Shown in pieces: positions 36,216-46,580 of a stretch of 64,000 nt of DNA (position 1 is its first letter; every line of letters begins with the position of its first letter). The translations under genes were made by a program, and so were the position numbers. Source of the stretch: Proluteimonas flavola (lineage in GTDB: Bacteria; Pseudomonadota; Gammaproteobacteria; Xanthomonadales; Xanthomonadaceae); the NCBI RefSeq assembly GCF_021191705.1, contig NZ_JAIWPU010000012.1, forward strand, positions 1 to 64,000, written 5' to 3'. The notes beneath the pieces are model-generated. The model saw only the letters and a program-made list of their open reading frames with translations, had not been told where the DNA came from and did not search any database.

Positions 36216-36964
36216 CGCCGCAGCGCGGCGCCGCCTTTGGCATCGCCGGCGGAATCGGCGACGATGGGCGCATGCAGCTGCACGCCTACGAATCGGCGAC
36301 CCAGTGGACCTGGGGCGCCGCGATCGCAATTTCGTCCGCCGTTGCCCGCGACCTGGAGCAGAGGCCGCGTGCGCGCCTGTTGCTGTCGGGTGGCAAGACG
36401 CCGGGGCCGGTGTACGCGGCACTGTCGAAGGCGCCGCTCGCCTGGGAGCGCGTCGACGTGGCGCTGGTCGACGAGCGCTGGCTGCTGCCCGACGATCCCG
36501 ACAGCAACGCCCGCCTGCTGCGCGAGACGCTGATCCAGAACAAGGCGCAGAAGGCGCGGCTGGAAACGATCACCCGCGCCGGACGTCCGTTCGACGAGGC
36601 CGTCGCCACCGCCAACCTGCACGCACGCCAGCCCGCGGGCGTGGTCGTGCTGGGCATGGGCGACGACGGCCATACCGCCTCGCTGTTTCCCGGCATGGTC
36701 GATCTCGACTCGGCGCTGGCGTCCACGTCGCCCTACGTCGGCGTCGATGCCGGCGGCAGTCCCGGCGCCGGCCCATGGCAGCGTCGCATCAGCCTGACGC
36801 CGGCCGGTCTCGAACCCGCGCACACGCGCATCCTGCTGATCCGCGGCGAGAAGAAGCGCGCCCTGCTCGACCGCCTGCTGCAGAGCGACGACGCCACTGA
36901 ATTCCCCGCGCGTATCGCCTTCACCACGCCGGGCGCGAAGCTGCACGTCCACTGGTGCCCGTGA
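36212..36964 (+). CDS. pgl: 6-Phosphogluconolactonase
   Basis: A 250-residue DevB/NagB-family hydrolase that converts 6-phosphogluconolactone to 6-phosphogluconate. Motifs include LLLSGGKTP, VDVALVDERWL and LGMGDDGHTASLFPG. ATG at 36212 overlaps the glk stop and has AGGG 7 bases upstream; ATG at 36272 would give a more typical 230 residues and begin MQLHAYES. Both are plausible. An 88-base gap follows before edd. Confidence 0.93.
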   Translation: MTPQRGAAFGIAGGIGDDGRMQLHAYESATQWTWGAAIAISSAVARDLEQRPRARLLLSGGKTPGPVYAALSKAPLAWERVDVALVDERWLLPDDPDSNARLLRETLIQNKAQKARLETITRAGRPFDEAVATANLHARQPAGVVVLGMGDDGHTASLFPGMVDLDSALASTSPYVGVDAGGSPGAGPWQRRISLTPAGLEPAHTRILLIRGEKKRALLDRLLQSDDATEFPARIAFTTPGAKLHVHWCP

Positions 36965-37052
36965 CGCGCACCCTGTTCGACCGCTGCGCGCATCGCGGTC
37001 CGCGCGCCCCCGCCCGTCCCCCGGGCCCCCGTTCCTCTCATCGCCGCCGCCA

Positions 37053-38969
<1,917 letters not shown>

Positions 38970-38973
38970 CACG

Positions 38974-39648
38974 ATGCCCAACGTTTCCACCATGTCCGAG
39001 CGCCAGCAGCGCGCCGCCGGATTCCTGCGCAATGCCGGCGTGCTGCCGGTGATCACCGTGCACACCCTCGACGAGGCGCGCGCGATCGCCGATGCGCTGC
39101 TCGAAGGCGGCTTGAACACACTCGAACTCACGCTGCGCACGCCGGTCGCGATCGACGCGCTGGCGATGCTCAAGCACGAGCGCCCGGGCATCGTCATCGG
39201 CGCCGGCACCATCCTCGATGCCGACAACATCCGCGCGTCGATCGAAGCCGGCGCGGATTTCCTGGTCACGCCCGGCACGCCGCCGGCGCTCGCCGATGCC
39301 CTTGCCGAAGCCGACATCCCCGTCGTGCCCGGCGCGGCGACGCCGACCGAGTTCATGGCGCTGCGCGAGCGCGGCTTCCGCAACTGCAAGCTGTTCCCGG
39401 CCAGCGCGGTCGGCGGCCTGGCGATGCTCAAGGGCCTCGCCGGCCCGCTGCACGACCTGCGCTTCTGCCCGACCGGCGGCATCTCCGAATCCAACGCCGC
39501 CGAGTTCCTGTCGCAGCCGAACGTGCTGTGCATCGGCGGCTCTTGGATGCTCGACAAGGGCTGGCTGGAAGTCGGTGACTACGGCCGCGTGCGCGAGACC
39601 GCGGCACGTGCGGCGCAGATCGTGCGCGAGGTTCGCGGCGCGGATTGA
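38974..39648 (+). CDS. eda: KDPG/KHG aldolase (2-dehydro-3-deoxyphosphogluconate aldolase)
   Basis: A 224-residue class I aldolase that splits KDPG to pyruvate and glyceraldehyde-3-phosphate. The Schiff-base lysine is Lys139 in CKLFPAS, and Glu51 in LELTLRT is the expected general acid/base. GAGTI and CPTGGI complete the phosphate site. The start at 38974 is four bases after edd; ATG at 38992 (MSERQQ) is an alternative. This is the last gene of the operon and converges on the discoidin glycosidase gene. Confidence 0.96.
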   Translation: MPNVSTMSERQQRAAGFLRNAGVLPVITVHTLDEARAIADALLEGGLNTLELTLRTPVAIDALAMLKHERPGIVIGAGTILDADNIRASIEAGADFLVTPGTPPALADALAEADIPVVPGAATPTEFMALRERGFRNCKLFPASAVGGLAMLKGLAGPLHDLRFCPTGGISESNAAEFLSQPNVLCIGGSWMLDKGWLEVGDYGRVRETAARAAQIVREVRGAD

Positions 39649-39705
39649 TCGCCCACGCGCGGTCGCCGGGCAGATCGGCCGCGCTTTCCATCGTTGTACG
39701 GGCCC

Positions 39706-39760
39706 CCGTCATTCCCGCAGCCTGCGACAGACGACTGTCTGGTCAGGCGGGCATGACGGC
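39706..39760. repeat. Inverted repeat between eda and the glycosidase gene
   Basis: CCGTCATTCCCGC (39706-39718) pairs with GCGGGCATGACGG (39748-39760), with an inner GACAGACGACTGTCTG palindrome. The arms resemble the ATTCCCGC repeat at 22692. It could terminate both convergent transcripts. Confidence 0.6.
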
Positions 39761-39813
39761 CTGCGGGCCGTGCACGGATGCGGATAAAGCCGGGATGGAA
39801 TTCGGCCCCCCCG

Positions 39814-42800
39814 TCAGCCCGCGCCGTCGATCCGCACCCGAGCGCCCGCCCGCGTGATCCGCAGTTCGTTGCCGTCCCACTGCGCCGCCTCGCCCTCGAC
39901 CGTCGTCGCACCCGGCACGCTGGCGTACGGCCACTGCAGTACCAGACCGCCTTCGGGCAAGCCGCTGCCGGCCGCAATGTCGAGCAGCAGCGCATCGCCG
40001 TCGCGGCGCAGCGAATAGCCGACCGTGCCCTGCGGCGTGCGCATGCCGCGCAGCGCAACGCCCTCGTCCAGCCAGTCGGCCGGCACGCCGGCCGCCAGCA
40101 CCAGGCTGTCGTCGACCTCGCGCACATAGGCGAACATGTCCAGCGCCGAACGCACGAAGTCCGAGCCCACCCAGGCATGCGGCAGGTCGCCGAGGAAGAA
40201 CGGCGTGCGCGGCGTCGGCGTGACCACCTCGCCCCACTGGTTCCACGCCAGCGGCGCACGATGCTCGAAGAACCACTCGCGGACCTCGTTCGCGCGCTCG
40301 CGCCAGCCCAGGCGCACGAAGGCGGCGACGTTGCGCCATTCGTAGGGCGTGTAGTCCTTCCACTGCTCGCGGCCGTCGCGGCGGTCGCTGAACTTGGTCC
40401 AGTAGCGCTCGAAGGTATTGGTCAGCAGCGGCTCGGGCAGTCGGCCCTGCTCCCCACCGGGGGCGAGCGCGATCGTCGTCGAGGTGGCGTCGAAATCGCC
40501 GAGCTCGGCGGCGCCCGGCAGGAAGTCGATGCCGTGCTGCTCGGCCGCGTTGCGCAGCGAGGCGTCGAGATCGACCCGGAACTCGTCGCGCGCCGCGGCC
40601 ATGCGCCTGGCGTCGTCGGGCTTGCCCAGCGCTTCGGCGATCTCCACCGCATCCTTGTAGCCGCGCAGCGCCCAGAAGTTGTCCCAGTACGAATGCATCG
40701 GCTTGGCCGAGTAGCCTTCGTGGCTGATCGAGGCCGGCATCATCCCGTAGAAGGCCGCGTTGCGTTTGCGGTTCTCTTCGGTGCGCTCGCTGGCGCGCAG
40801 TTCTTCCATGTAGGTGTAGGCGCCCAGCACGTGCGGCCACATCGACTGCAGGAAGGCGTCGTCGCCGGTGTAGCGCCAGTACTCGGCGATGTTGAAGATC
40901 AGCTCGCCATGGCTGTCGTTCTCCGGTACCGGATCGCTGCCGCGATCATCGACGCAGCACGGCACCATGCCGTTGTCGAACTGGTAGGGCGCGTACCACT
41001 CCACGTATGCCTTGACCACTTCCGGCCGGCCCATGCGCAGCAGGCCCTCGGAGATCATCGCGCCGTCGCGGATCCAGCTGCGCGCGTACGAACGCGTACC
41101 CGGCTGCAGACGCGGCCCGATGCGCGAGATCAGCATGTGCGCCAGCGACGTGCGCAGCGTGTCGGCCAGATCCTTGCCCGCGGCGGGCACGTCGAAGCCC
41201 ACTTCATCGAGCTTGCCGCGCCACTCGCGCGCCATCGCGTCCTGCATCGACTGCGCGTTCCAGTCCGCCGGTGCGCTCGCCATCCCGCCGGTCATCGGAA
41301 TCAGCAGATCGAAGTCGCGCGACTCGCCCGGTGCCAGGCGCACGGTGTAGACCAGCGCGCCGGAGGCCATGGCCTGCGGGTCTTCGACTTCGGTCGTCGC
41401 CGGCCAGCTGCCGGTCGCCAGATGCTCGACGTCCATGCCGGCATCGAACGTGGTCGCGAACGCGGCCTGCGCGGGCTGCCGCGCGAACACGCGCGGCTTG
41501 CCGTCGACGCGCACGCCGTCGGTGCTGACGCCGAGCTGGCGCAGCGGGCTGACACCGCCGGTGATGTTGAGGAACTGGGTCGGCGGATTGACCTGCATCG
41601 GCCGCACCGCGAGCGCCAGCTGGTAATCGCGCGCCTCGCCGCCCGGATTGCTGAGCCGGTAACGCGCGACCAGCTGCGAATCCTCCGGCGTGCCACGGGC
41701 GAACCCGGTCACGCGCAGTCCCAGCGCTTCGTGGGTCCAGTCGACGCTCGGGATCGGCAGGTAATCGTCCTGCAGGGTCTGCGCGATCTGCGCATCGGCC
41801 CAGGTGACCAGCGTGTCGCCGACGCGCACGAAGGGTTCGATCGAGAAGCCACCGGCGGCGACCTCGATCGCGCCGTCCTCGCCGATCAGTCCCTGCTGCA
41901 GGCCGCCGTCGAGGCCGAGGATCGTCCAGTACGCCTGTTCGCCGCTGAAACCGCGCGGGAACTGGCCCCTGGGCCGGTCGGCGGCAACGGCTTCGAGCAC
42001 GTCGTTCGGATGTTCGGACATCGCCAGCGGCTGCACTGCGACTTCCGCCAGCGCGAAGCCGTCTGCCGGCCCCTCGCGCAGATCGAGGCCGATGTAGCGC
42101 GCCTCGGCTTCCGGCACCGCCAGCCAGTCGATCTCGCCATTGCCTTCGGTCACCTTACGCACCTGCGTCCACTGCTCGCCATCGGCGGACAGCGACACGG
42201 CGTAGCTGGACGCGTGACGACCGGGCTGCCACTGCAGGCGCAGGCCGCCGAACTCGCGCAGCGCGCCGAGATCGAGCACCACGTTCTGTGGCGCCGCGGC
42301 GGTGGTCCACGCGCTCTGCGCATTGCCGTCGACGACGTTGTCGACGCCGTCTGGCGTCGTCGTCGACGCGGCGCTGGCGGTCAGCGGCGAGGTGTCGTCG
42401 GGCGGCAGCGTTTCGAACGTGAGCCGGTCGAAACAGACCGTGCCCTTGCCGCCCGCGTTGTTGTAGATCGTGAACTCGAGCTTCTCGGTCGCGCGCAGCG
42501 TCCTGTCCGGCTCCGGCCCCCAGGCCTTGTCGATGTGGCGCTTGCGGTAGCGGATATCGGTCCACTCGGTCGGGAAGTCGTACTTCGGCCGGTTGACCCA
42601 CCACACGTTGTCGCCGCTGGCGTCGATGACCTTGAACTGCAGATCGTTGGCCGGCGATTCGCCGCGCATGCGGAATGCGAACCGGTAGTTCTCCGGGTAC
42701 GTCATCTTCAGCTCGCGCTGGATACCGACATGCCCGGACACGCCGTTGTAGTCGTAGTCCAGACACAGCGCCTTGCCGCCATCGACATCGACCTGGCGCA

Positions 42801-43071
42801 GCGTGCCGGTGACCTGGTTGGAGGTCACGACGGTCCACGTCGACGGATCGTCGAAGTCGTCGAGGATACGGACGCCCTCGCCCGCTGCAGGCGCGGCGGT
42901 GTCGCCGGTCGGCGTCGGCGAGACGTTGCAGGCCGCCAGTGCGGTGGTCAGCACGGCGATGCCGGCGACGCGCGCGATGCGGGAACGGTCGGACGACGCG
43001 ATGGCGTCGTCAGCCAGCGTCATGTCGGTGTCGGCAGGCGCGCGCGTGGCGCGGGTGTCGAGGGTCTTCAT
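39814..43071 (-). CDS. Discoidin-domain six-hairpin glycoside hydrolase, lipoprotein
   Basis: A 1085-residue secreted lipoprotein with lipobox LAAC (Cys48). After it come a jelly-roll carbohydrate-binding-like region (about 70-225), an F5/8 type C (discoidin) domain (about 235-350, ending YIGLDLREGPADGFALAEVAVQ in shortened view) and a beta-sandwich. A C-terminal (alpha/alpha)6 barrel follows, with SYARSWIRDGAMISEG and ENDSHGELIFNIAEYWRYTG, segments that look like the catalytic core of six-hairpin glycosidases. The exact GH family cannot be assigned by eye. ATG at 43071 is used; ATG at 43023 would give a more usual signal length. It is the last gene of the glucanase/importer operon, after a REP and poly-C gap. 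Confidence 0.85.
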   Translation of the reverse strand: MKTLDTRATRAPADTDMTLADDAIASSDRSRIARVAGIAVLTTALAACNVSPTPTGDTAAPAAGEGVRILDDFDDPSTWTVVTSNQVTGTLRQVDVDGGKALCLDYDYNGVSGHVGIQRELKMTYPENYRFAFRMRGESPANDLQFKVIDASGDNVWWVNRPKYDFPTEWTDIRYRKRHIDKAWGPEPDRTLRATEKLEFTIYNNAGGKGTVCFDRLTFETLPPDDTSPLTASAASTTTPDGVDNVVDGNAQSAWTTAAAPQNVVLDLGALREFGGLRLQWQPGRHASSYAVSLSADGEQWTQVRKVTEGNGEIDWLAVPEAEARYIGLDLREGPADGFALAEVAVQPLAMSEHPNDVLEAVAADRPRGQFPRGFSGEQAYWTILGLDGGLQQGLIGEDGAIEVAAGGFSIEPFVRVGDTLVTWADAQIAQTLQDDYLPIPSVDWTHEALGLRVTGFARGTPEDSQLVARYRLSNPGGEARDYQLALAVRPMQVNPPTQFLNITGGVSPLRQLGVSTDGVRVDGKPRVFARQPAQAAFATTFDAGMDVEHLATGSWPATTEVEDPQAMASGALVYTVRLAPGESRDFDLLIPMTGGMASAPADWNAQSMQDAMAREWRGKLDEVGFDVPAAGKDLADTLRTSLAHMLISRIGPRLQPGTRSYARSWIRDGAMISEGLLRMGRPEVVKAYVEWYAPYQFDNGMVPCCVDDRGSDPVPENDSHGELIFNIAEYWRYTGDDAFLQSMWPHVLGAYTYMEELRASERTEENRKRNAAFYGMMPASISHEGYSAKPMHSYWDNFWALRGYKDAVEIAEALGKPDDARRMAAARDEFRVDLDASLRNAAEQHGIDFLPGAAELGDFDATSTTIALAPGGEQGRLPEPLLTNTFERYWTKFSDRRDGREQWKDYTPYEWRNVAAFVRLGWRERANEVREWFFEHRAPLAWNQWGEVVTPTPRTPFFLGDLPHAWVGSDFVRSALDMFAYVREVDDSLVLAAGVPADWLDEGVALRGMRTPQGTVGYSLRRDGDALLLDIAAGSGLPEGGLVLQWPYASVPGATTVEGEAAQWDGNELRITRAGARVRIDGAG

Positions 43072-43126
43072 GCGGTGCGGTGGCTCCGTGGTTCGAATCG
43101 ACGTTTCACAGTGATGCGGATGCGCT

Positions 43127-43196
43127 TGTGGGAGCGGGCTTGCGCGCGATGGGGCATTCCCGGGACAGCTTGTTCGCGCGCAAGCGCGCTCCCACA
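43127..43196. repeat. REP palindrome
   Basis: TGTGGGAGCGGGCTTGCGCG at the left pairs with GCAAGCGCGCTCCCACA at the right. It belongs to the same family as the copy at 18260. It lies in the 328-base gap between the second permease and the glycosidase. Confidence 0.85.
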
Positions 43197-43246
43197 GTCG
43201 GGCTTTCCGGAGCCATCCGTGGCGCGACACCAAAGCCCCGGAAAGA

Positions 43247-43269
43247 CCCCCCCCCCCCCCCCCCCCCCC
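43247..43269. repeat. Poly-C tract of 23 bases
   Basis: Twenty-three C in a row follow the REP at 43127. On each side lie inverted fragments (CCCACAGTCGGGCTTTCCGG and CCGGAGCCCAACTGTGGG). As at 13125, a homopolymer sits inside REP-derived sequence. It may be a hypervariable tract or an assembly artefact. Confidence 0.7.
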
Positions 43270-43399
43270 GCCGGAGCCCAACTGTGGGTTTTCACGCCCC
43301 CAGGTGTGGCCCGAAATGAGGGCCCGGCAACCCCCCGCCCGGCCCTCCCTGGCCGGGCGTTCGCCGACACGCGAACCCGTGGTTCGCAAGCGCGTCGGC

Positions 43400-44251
43400 T
43401 CACCCCTTGACGCTGCCCAGCAGCAGTCCCTGGATGTAGTAGCGCTGCAGCGCGAGGAACAGCAGCAGCACCGGAATCACGGTGACGACGGCGCCGGCCA
43501 TCATCATCTCCACGTCCTGGATGTGCTCGCGCGACAACGCGGCCAGCGCGACCGGCAGGGTGTAGTTGCTCTGGTCGGTGAGCACGATCAGCGGCCACAT
43601 GAAGTCGTTCCACGCGGCCATGAACGTGAAAATCGTCAGCGTGACCAGCACCGGCTTGAGCATCGGCAGCACGATCTGGAAGAAGATCCGCAGCTCGCCG
43701 GCACCATCGATGCGCGCGGCTTCGAGCAGTTCGTCGGGGATCGAACGCGCGTACTGGCGCACGAGGAAGATGCCGAACACCGTCGCCAGGCCCGGGATCA
43801 CCACCGCGCCGAAACTGTTGACCAGGCCGAGGCCCTTCATCATCAGGAACAGCGGCAGCATCGCCACCTGCGCCGGAATCACCAGCGCCGCGAGCAGGAT
43901 CTGGAACAACCGCTCCCGGCCCTTGAAACGCAGCTTGGCGAAGGCGTAGCCGGCCATGGTGTTGATCAACAGCGCGCCGAACGTGATCGCCGCCGAGATC
44001 ATCAGACTGTTGGCGAAGTAGCGGCCCATGCCGGCGCGCGCGAACAGCGCGTGGTAGTTGTCGAAGGTGAGCGCCGACGGCAGCAGCGGCGGCGGAAATC
44101 CGCTGGCCTCGCCGGTCGGCATGAACGACACCGACAGCATCCACGCCAGCGGCGCGAGCGCGACGACCGCCAGCGCGACCAGCGCGCCGTTGACCGCCCA
44201 GGCCGACCAGCGCGTCGCGCCGACTTCCTTGTATGCCGCGATCCGGCTCAT
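43400..44251 (-). CDS. Sugar ABC importer permease, MalG/UgpE type
   Basis: A 283-residue inner-membrane permease with six predicted helices, starting at about residue 17 (WAVNGALVALAVVALAPLAWML). The EAA loop that docks the ATPase reads LLEAARIDGAGELRIFFQIVLP. ATG at 44251 overlaps the stop of the other permease gene (ATGA), so the two are coupled. With the MalF-type partner and the binding protein it forms a CUT1-type importer. No ATPase gene is beside it; the MalK/UgpC-type ATPase at 32390-33487 is the likely partner. Confidence 0.93.
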   Translation of the reverse strand: MSRIAAYKEVGATRWSAWAVNGALVALAVVALAPLAWMLSVSFMPTGEASGFPPPLLPSALTFDNYHALFARAGMGRYFANSLMISAAITFGALLINTMAGYAFAKLRFKGRERLFQILLAALVIPAQVAMLPLFLMMKGLGLVNSFGAVVIPGLATVFGIFLVRQYARSIPDELLEAARIDGAGELRIFFQIVLPMLKPVLVTLTIFTFMAAWNDFMWPLIVLTDQSNYTLPVALAALSREHIQDVEMMMAGAVVTVIPVLLLFLALQRYYIQGLLLGSVKG

Positions 44252-45126
44252 ACCAGCTCCCGCCTGCGGCCGAAGCGCAGCAGCAATGTCGTGACGCCGA
44301 GGATGATCAAAAACAGCAGGAACGCCACCGCCGACGCACGGCCGAGGTTCCACCACATGAAGCCTTCCTCGTACATGAAATACAGCACGCTGACCGTGCT
44401 CTGCAGCGGATCGCCGCGCGTCATGACATAGGGCTCGGCGAACAGCTGGAAATAGCCCGACACCGTGATCACCGCGACCACCAGCAGCACCGGCCCGAGC
44501 ATCGGCAGCGTGACGTGCACGAACTGCTGCCAGCGCGAGGCGCCGTCGATGCGCGCGGCCTCGTAGAGGTCTTCGGGAATCGCCGCGAGGCCGGCGATGA
44601 AGATCACCATGTTGTAGCCGAAGTTCTTCCACACGGCGAACAGGATGATCGTGGGCATGGCCCAGGCCGGATCGCCCAGCCAGTCGACCGGCGCGATGCC
44701 GATACGGCCCAGCGCCCAGTTCACCAGGCCGTAGCTGGTGTGGAACAGATAGCGCCAGATCACCGCGACCGCGACCAGCGTGGTCACCACCGGCGCGAAC
44801 AGCGCGGTGCGGAACAGGCCCTTGAAGCGTGCGGCTTTTGCGTTGAGCAGCAGCGCGGCGCCCAGCGACACCGCGATCGACAGCGGCACGCCGATGACGA
44901 CGAAGTACGCGGTGTTGCCCAGCGACTTCCAGAACAGCGGCGTCTGCAGCAGATCGACATAATTGCCGAGCGCGACGAAGCGCAGGTTCGACATGTCCGA
45001 GAGCGCGTACAGATCGAAATCGGTCAGGCTCAGCAGCAGCGCCGAGACGACCGGAATGCCGAAGAAGATGCCGAGCACGATCAGCGCCGGCCCGGCGAAG
45101 ATCCAGCCTGCGGTGCTAGCGCGCAT
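44248..45126 (-). CDS. Sugar ABC importer permease, MalF/UgpA type
   Basis: A 292-residue permease with six helices; the first is at about residues 7-27 (GWIFAGPALIVLGIFFGIPV). The EAA loop is LYEAARIDGASRWQQFVHVTLP. ATG at 45126 lies inside the end of the binding-protein gene and has AAGGGA 7 bases upstream. That ribosome site directly abuts a REP-derived sequence. It is coupled to the following permease by a four-base overlap. Confidence 0.93.
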   Translation of the reverse strand: MRASTAGWIFAGPALIVLGIFFGIPVVSALLLSLTDFDLYALSDMSNLRFVALGNYVDLLQTPLFWKSLGNTAYFVVIGVPLSIAVSLGAALLLNAKAARFKGLFRTALFAPVVTTLVAVAVIWRYLFHTSYGLVNWALGRIGIAPVDWLGDPAWAMPTIILFAVWKNFGYNMVIFIAGLAAIPEDLYEAARIDGASRWQQFVHVTLPMLGPVLLVVAVITVSGYFQLFAEPYVMTRGDPLQSTVSVLYFMYEEGFMWWNLGRASAVAFLLFLIILGVTTLLLRFGRRRELV

Positions 45127-46576
45127 CGACGATCCCTTGTAGGAGCGGCGCTTGTGCTTGCATCCCCTTTTCGGGGACGCGCGATGGAGCATTTCCGGTC
45201 GAGCTGTCCGCACGCGATGAGGCGTTCCCGGCAGAGCCATTCGCGCGCGAGCGCGCTCCCACAGGGGTTGCCTCTTCCGCTTCGCGCTCACGCACCCAGC
45301 GCCGTTTCTCCAGCAGCGTGTCCACGCGCGCATCGAGCGCACGCAGCGCCTGGTCCTGGGCCATGCCACCGCGCACCACGCGTTCGCTCATCAGGCGCAT
45401 CTCCTGCACGATCCGCTCCCACTCCAGCACCTTCGGCGTCGGCTCGACGCGTTCGAGCTGGTCGCGGAACGCCTGCGCGTAGGGATCCTCTCGGAGCTGC
45501 GGAAATTCCCAGGTGCTGCGACGCGGCGGCAGGTTGCCGATCATCGCGTGGAAGCGCTGCTGGATCTCGGGACGCGACAGGAACTCCATCAGCTGCCAGC
45601 TCGCGTCCTTGCTCGGCGAATCTCGGAACATCACCAGCGAGGTGCCACCCGCGATGCCCGCGCCCGGACCGTCGGGGCCGGGCAACGGCGCGGTGCCCCA
45701 CTGGTCCTGCAGGTCCGCCGGCATGCGATTGCGGAACTCGCGGATGTTCCAGGGGCCGGACACGTAGAACGCGAAGAAGCCGCGGCCGAACTCGTCCCAG
45801 ACGTTGGAGATCTGGGTTTCCGACATCCGCGGCGCCCAGCCCTGCTCGAACATGTTGGCGTAGAACCCCAGCGCGCGACTGAAGCCCGGGCTGGTGAAGT
45901 TGCCGCGGCTGTCGTCGTCGCGCAGCAGCGGATCATTCTGCTGCAGTCCGAACGACAGCAGCTGTTCGAACTCGTTGAGCGGCAGCATCACCGCGTAGCG
46001 GTCCGGGCCGACGTGCGCCTTGACCGCCGCCATCGCGGTTTCCCACGCCTGCCACGTCTGCGGCAAGGTCTCGACCCCGGCGGCAGCGAGGATGTCCCTG
46101 CGATAGAAGACCAGGCGCGTGTCGACGTACCACGGCACGCCGAGCAGCGTGTCGTCGACGACATTGGTGTGCCAGATGCCGGGAAAGTAATCGGATTCTT
46201 CGATGACATCGGACGCATCGACGCGCGACTGCAGCGGCTCCAGCGCACCGAGCACCGCGAACTCCGGCACCCAGGTGTTGCCGAGCTGGCAGATATCGGG
46301 CAAGGCATCGGCCGCGAATGCGGTCAGCAGTTTTTCGTGCGCGGAGGTCCATGGGATCTGCTGGATCTCGACCCGGATGTCCGGATGCTCGCGCTCGAAA
46401 TCGCGCACCAGTTCCGACACGACCTCGGCCTCGCGGCCCATCGCCCAGAAGCGGACGACGGTCCGCTCGTCGCGCCGCGCGCAGGCTGCGAGCAGCACGA
46501 GCGCGAGCAACAGGCACACGAGGCGCGCCGCCGCAGGCATGCGGCGGGCAGCAGGATCGCGTCGGAATGCGCGCAA
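45116..46576 (-). CDS. Sugar ABC importer substrate-binding lipoprotein
   Basis: A 486-residue family 1 solute-binding protein. The lipobox LLAAC (Cys32) anchors it to the membrane. The binding fold begins VVRFWAMGREAEVVSELVRDFE and includes FYVSGPWNIREF and GIAGGTSLVMF, typical of CUT1 sugar receptors. The start is inferred as TTG 46576, with GGAG 7 bases upstream and 4 bases after the glucanase stop; ATG 46540 has no ribosome site. The last roughly 49 residues (from about 438) are translated from a REP palindrome and end inside the next gene, so the native C-terminus was probably at about residue 437. Confidence 0.9.
   Translation of the reverse strand: MRAFRRDPAARRMPAAARLVCLLLALVLLAACARRDERTVVRFWAMGREAEVVSELVRDFEREHPDIRVEIQQIPWTSAHEKLLTAFAADALPDICQLGNTWVPEFAVLGALEPLQSRVDASDVIEESDYFPGIWHTNVVDDTLLGVPWYVDTRLVFYRRDILAAAGVETLPQTWQAWETAMAAVKAHVGPDRYAVMLPLNEFEQLLSFGLQQNDPLLRDDDSRGNFTSPGFSRALGFYANMFEQGWAPRMSETQISNVWDEFGRGFFAFYVSGPWNIREFRNRMPADLQDQWGTAPLPGPDGPGAGIAGGTSLVMFRDSPSKDASWQLMEFLSRPEIQQRFHAMIGNLPPRRSTWEFPQLREDPYAQAFRDQLERVEPTPKVLEWERIVQEMRLMSERVVRGGMAQDQALRALDARVDTLLEKRRWVREREAEEATPVGARSRANGSAGNASSRADSSTGNAPSRVPEKGMQAQAPLLQGIVDAR
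45138..45263. repeat. Compound REP element inside the 3' end of the binding-protein gene
   Basis: TGTAGGAGCGGCGCTTG on the left and GCGCGAGCGCGCTCCCACA on the right are REP arms. The centre is longer than in other copies and looks like two partly merged elements. It lies within coding sequence, read in frame by the binding-protein gene. Confidence 0.75.
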
Positions 46577-46580
46577 GGTC

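Noticed and set aside
43081..43126. A fourth LacI-type operator near TCGACGTTTCACA before the discoidin glycosidase
   Set aside because: The left half lacks the TGWAA arm, so it does not fit the other three sites.
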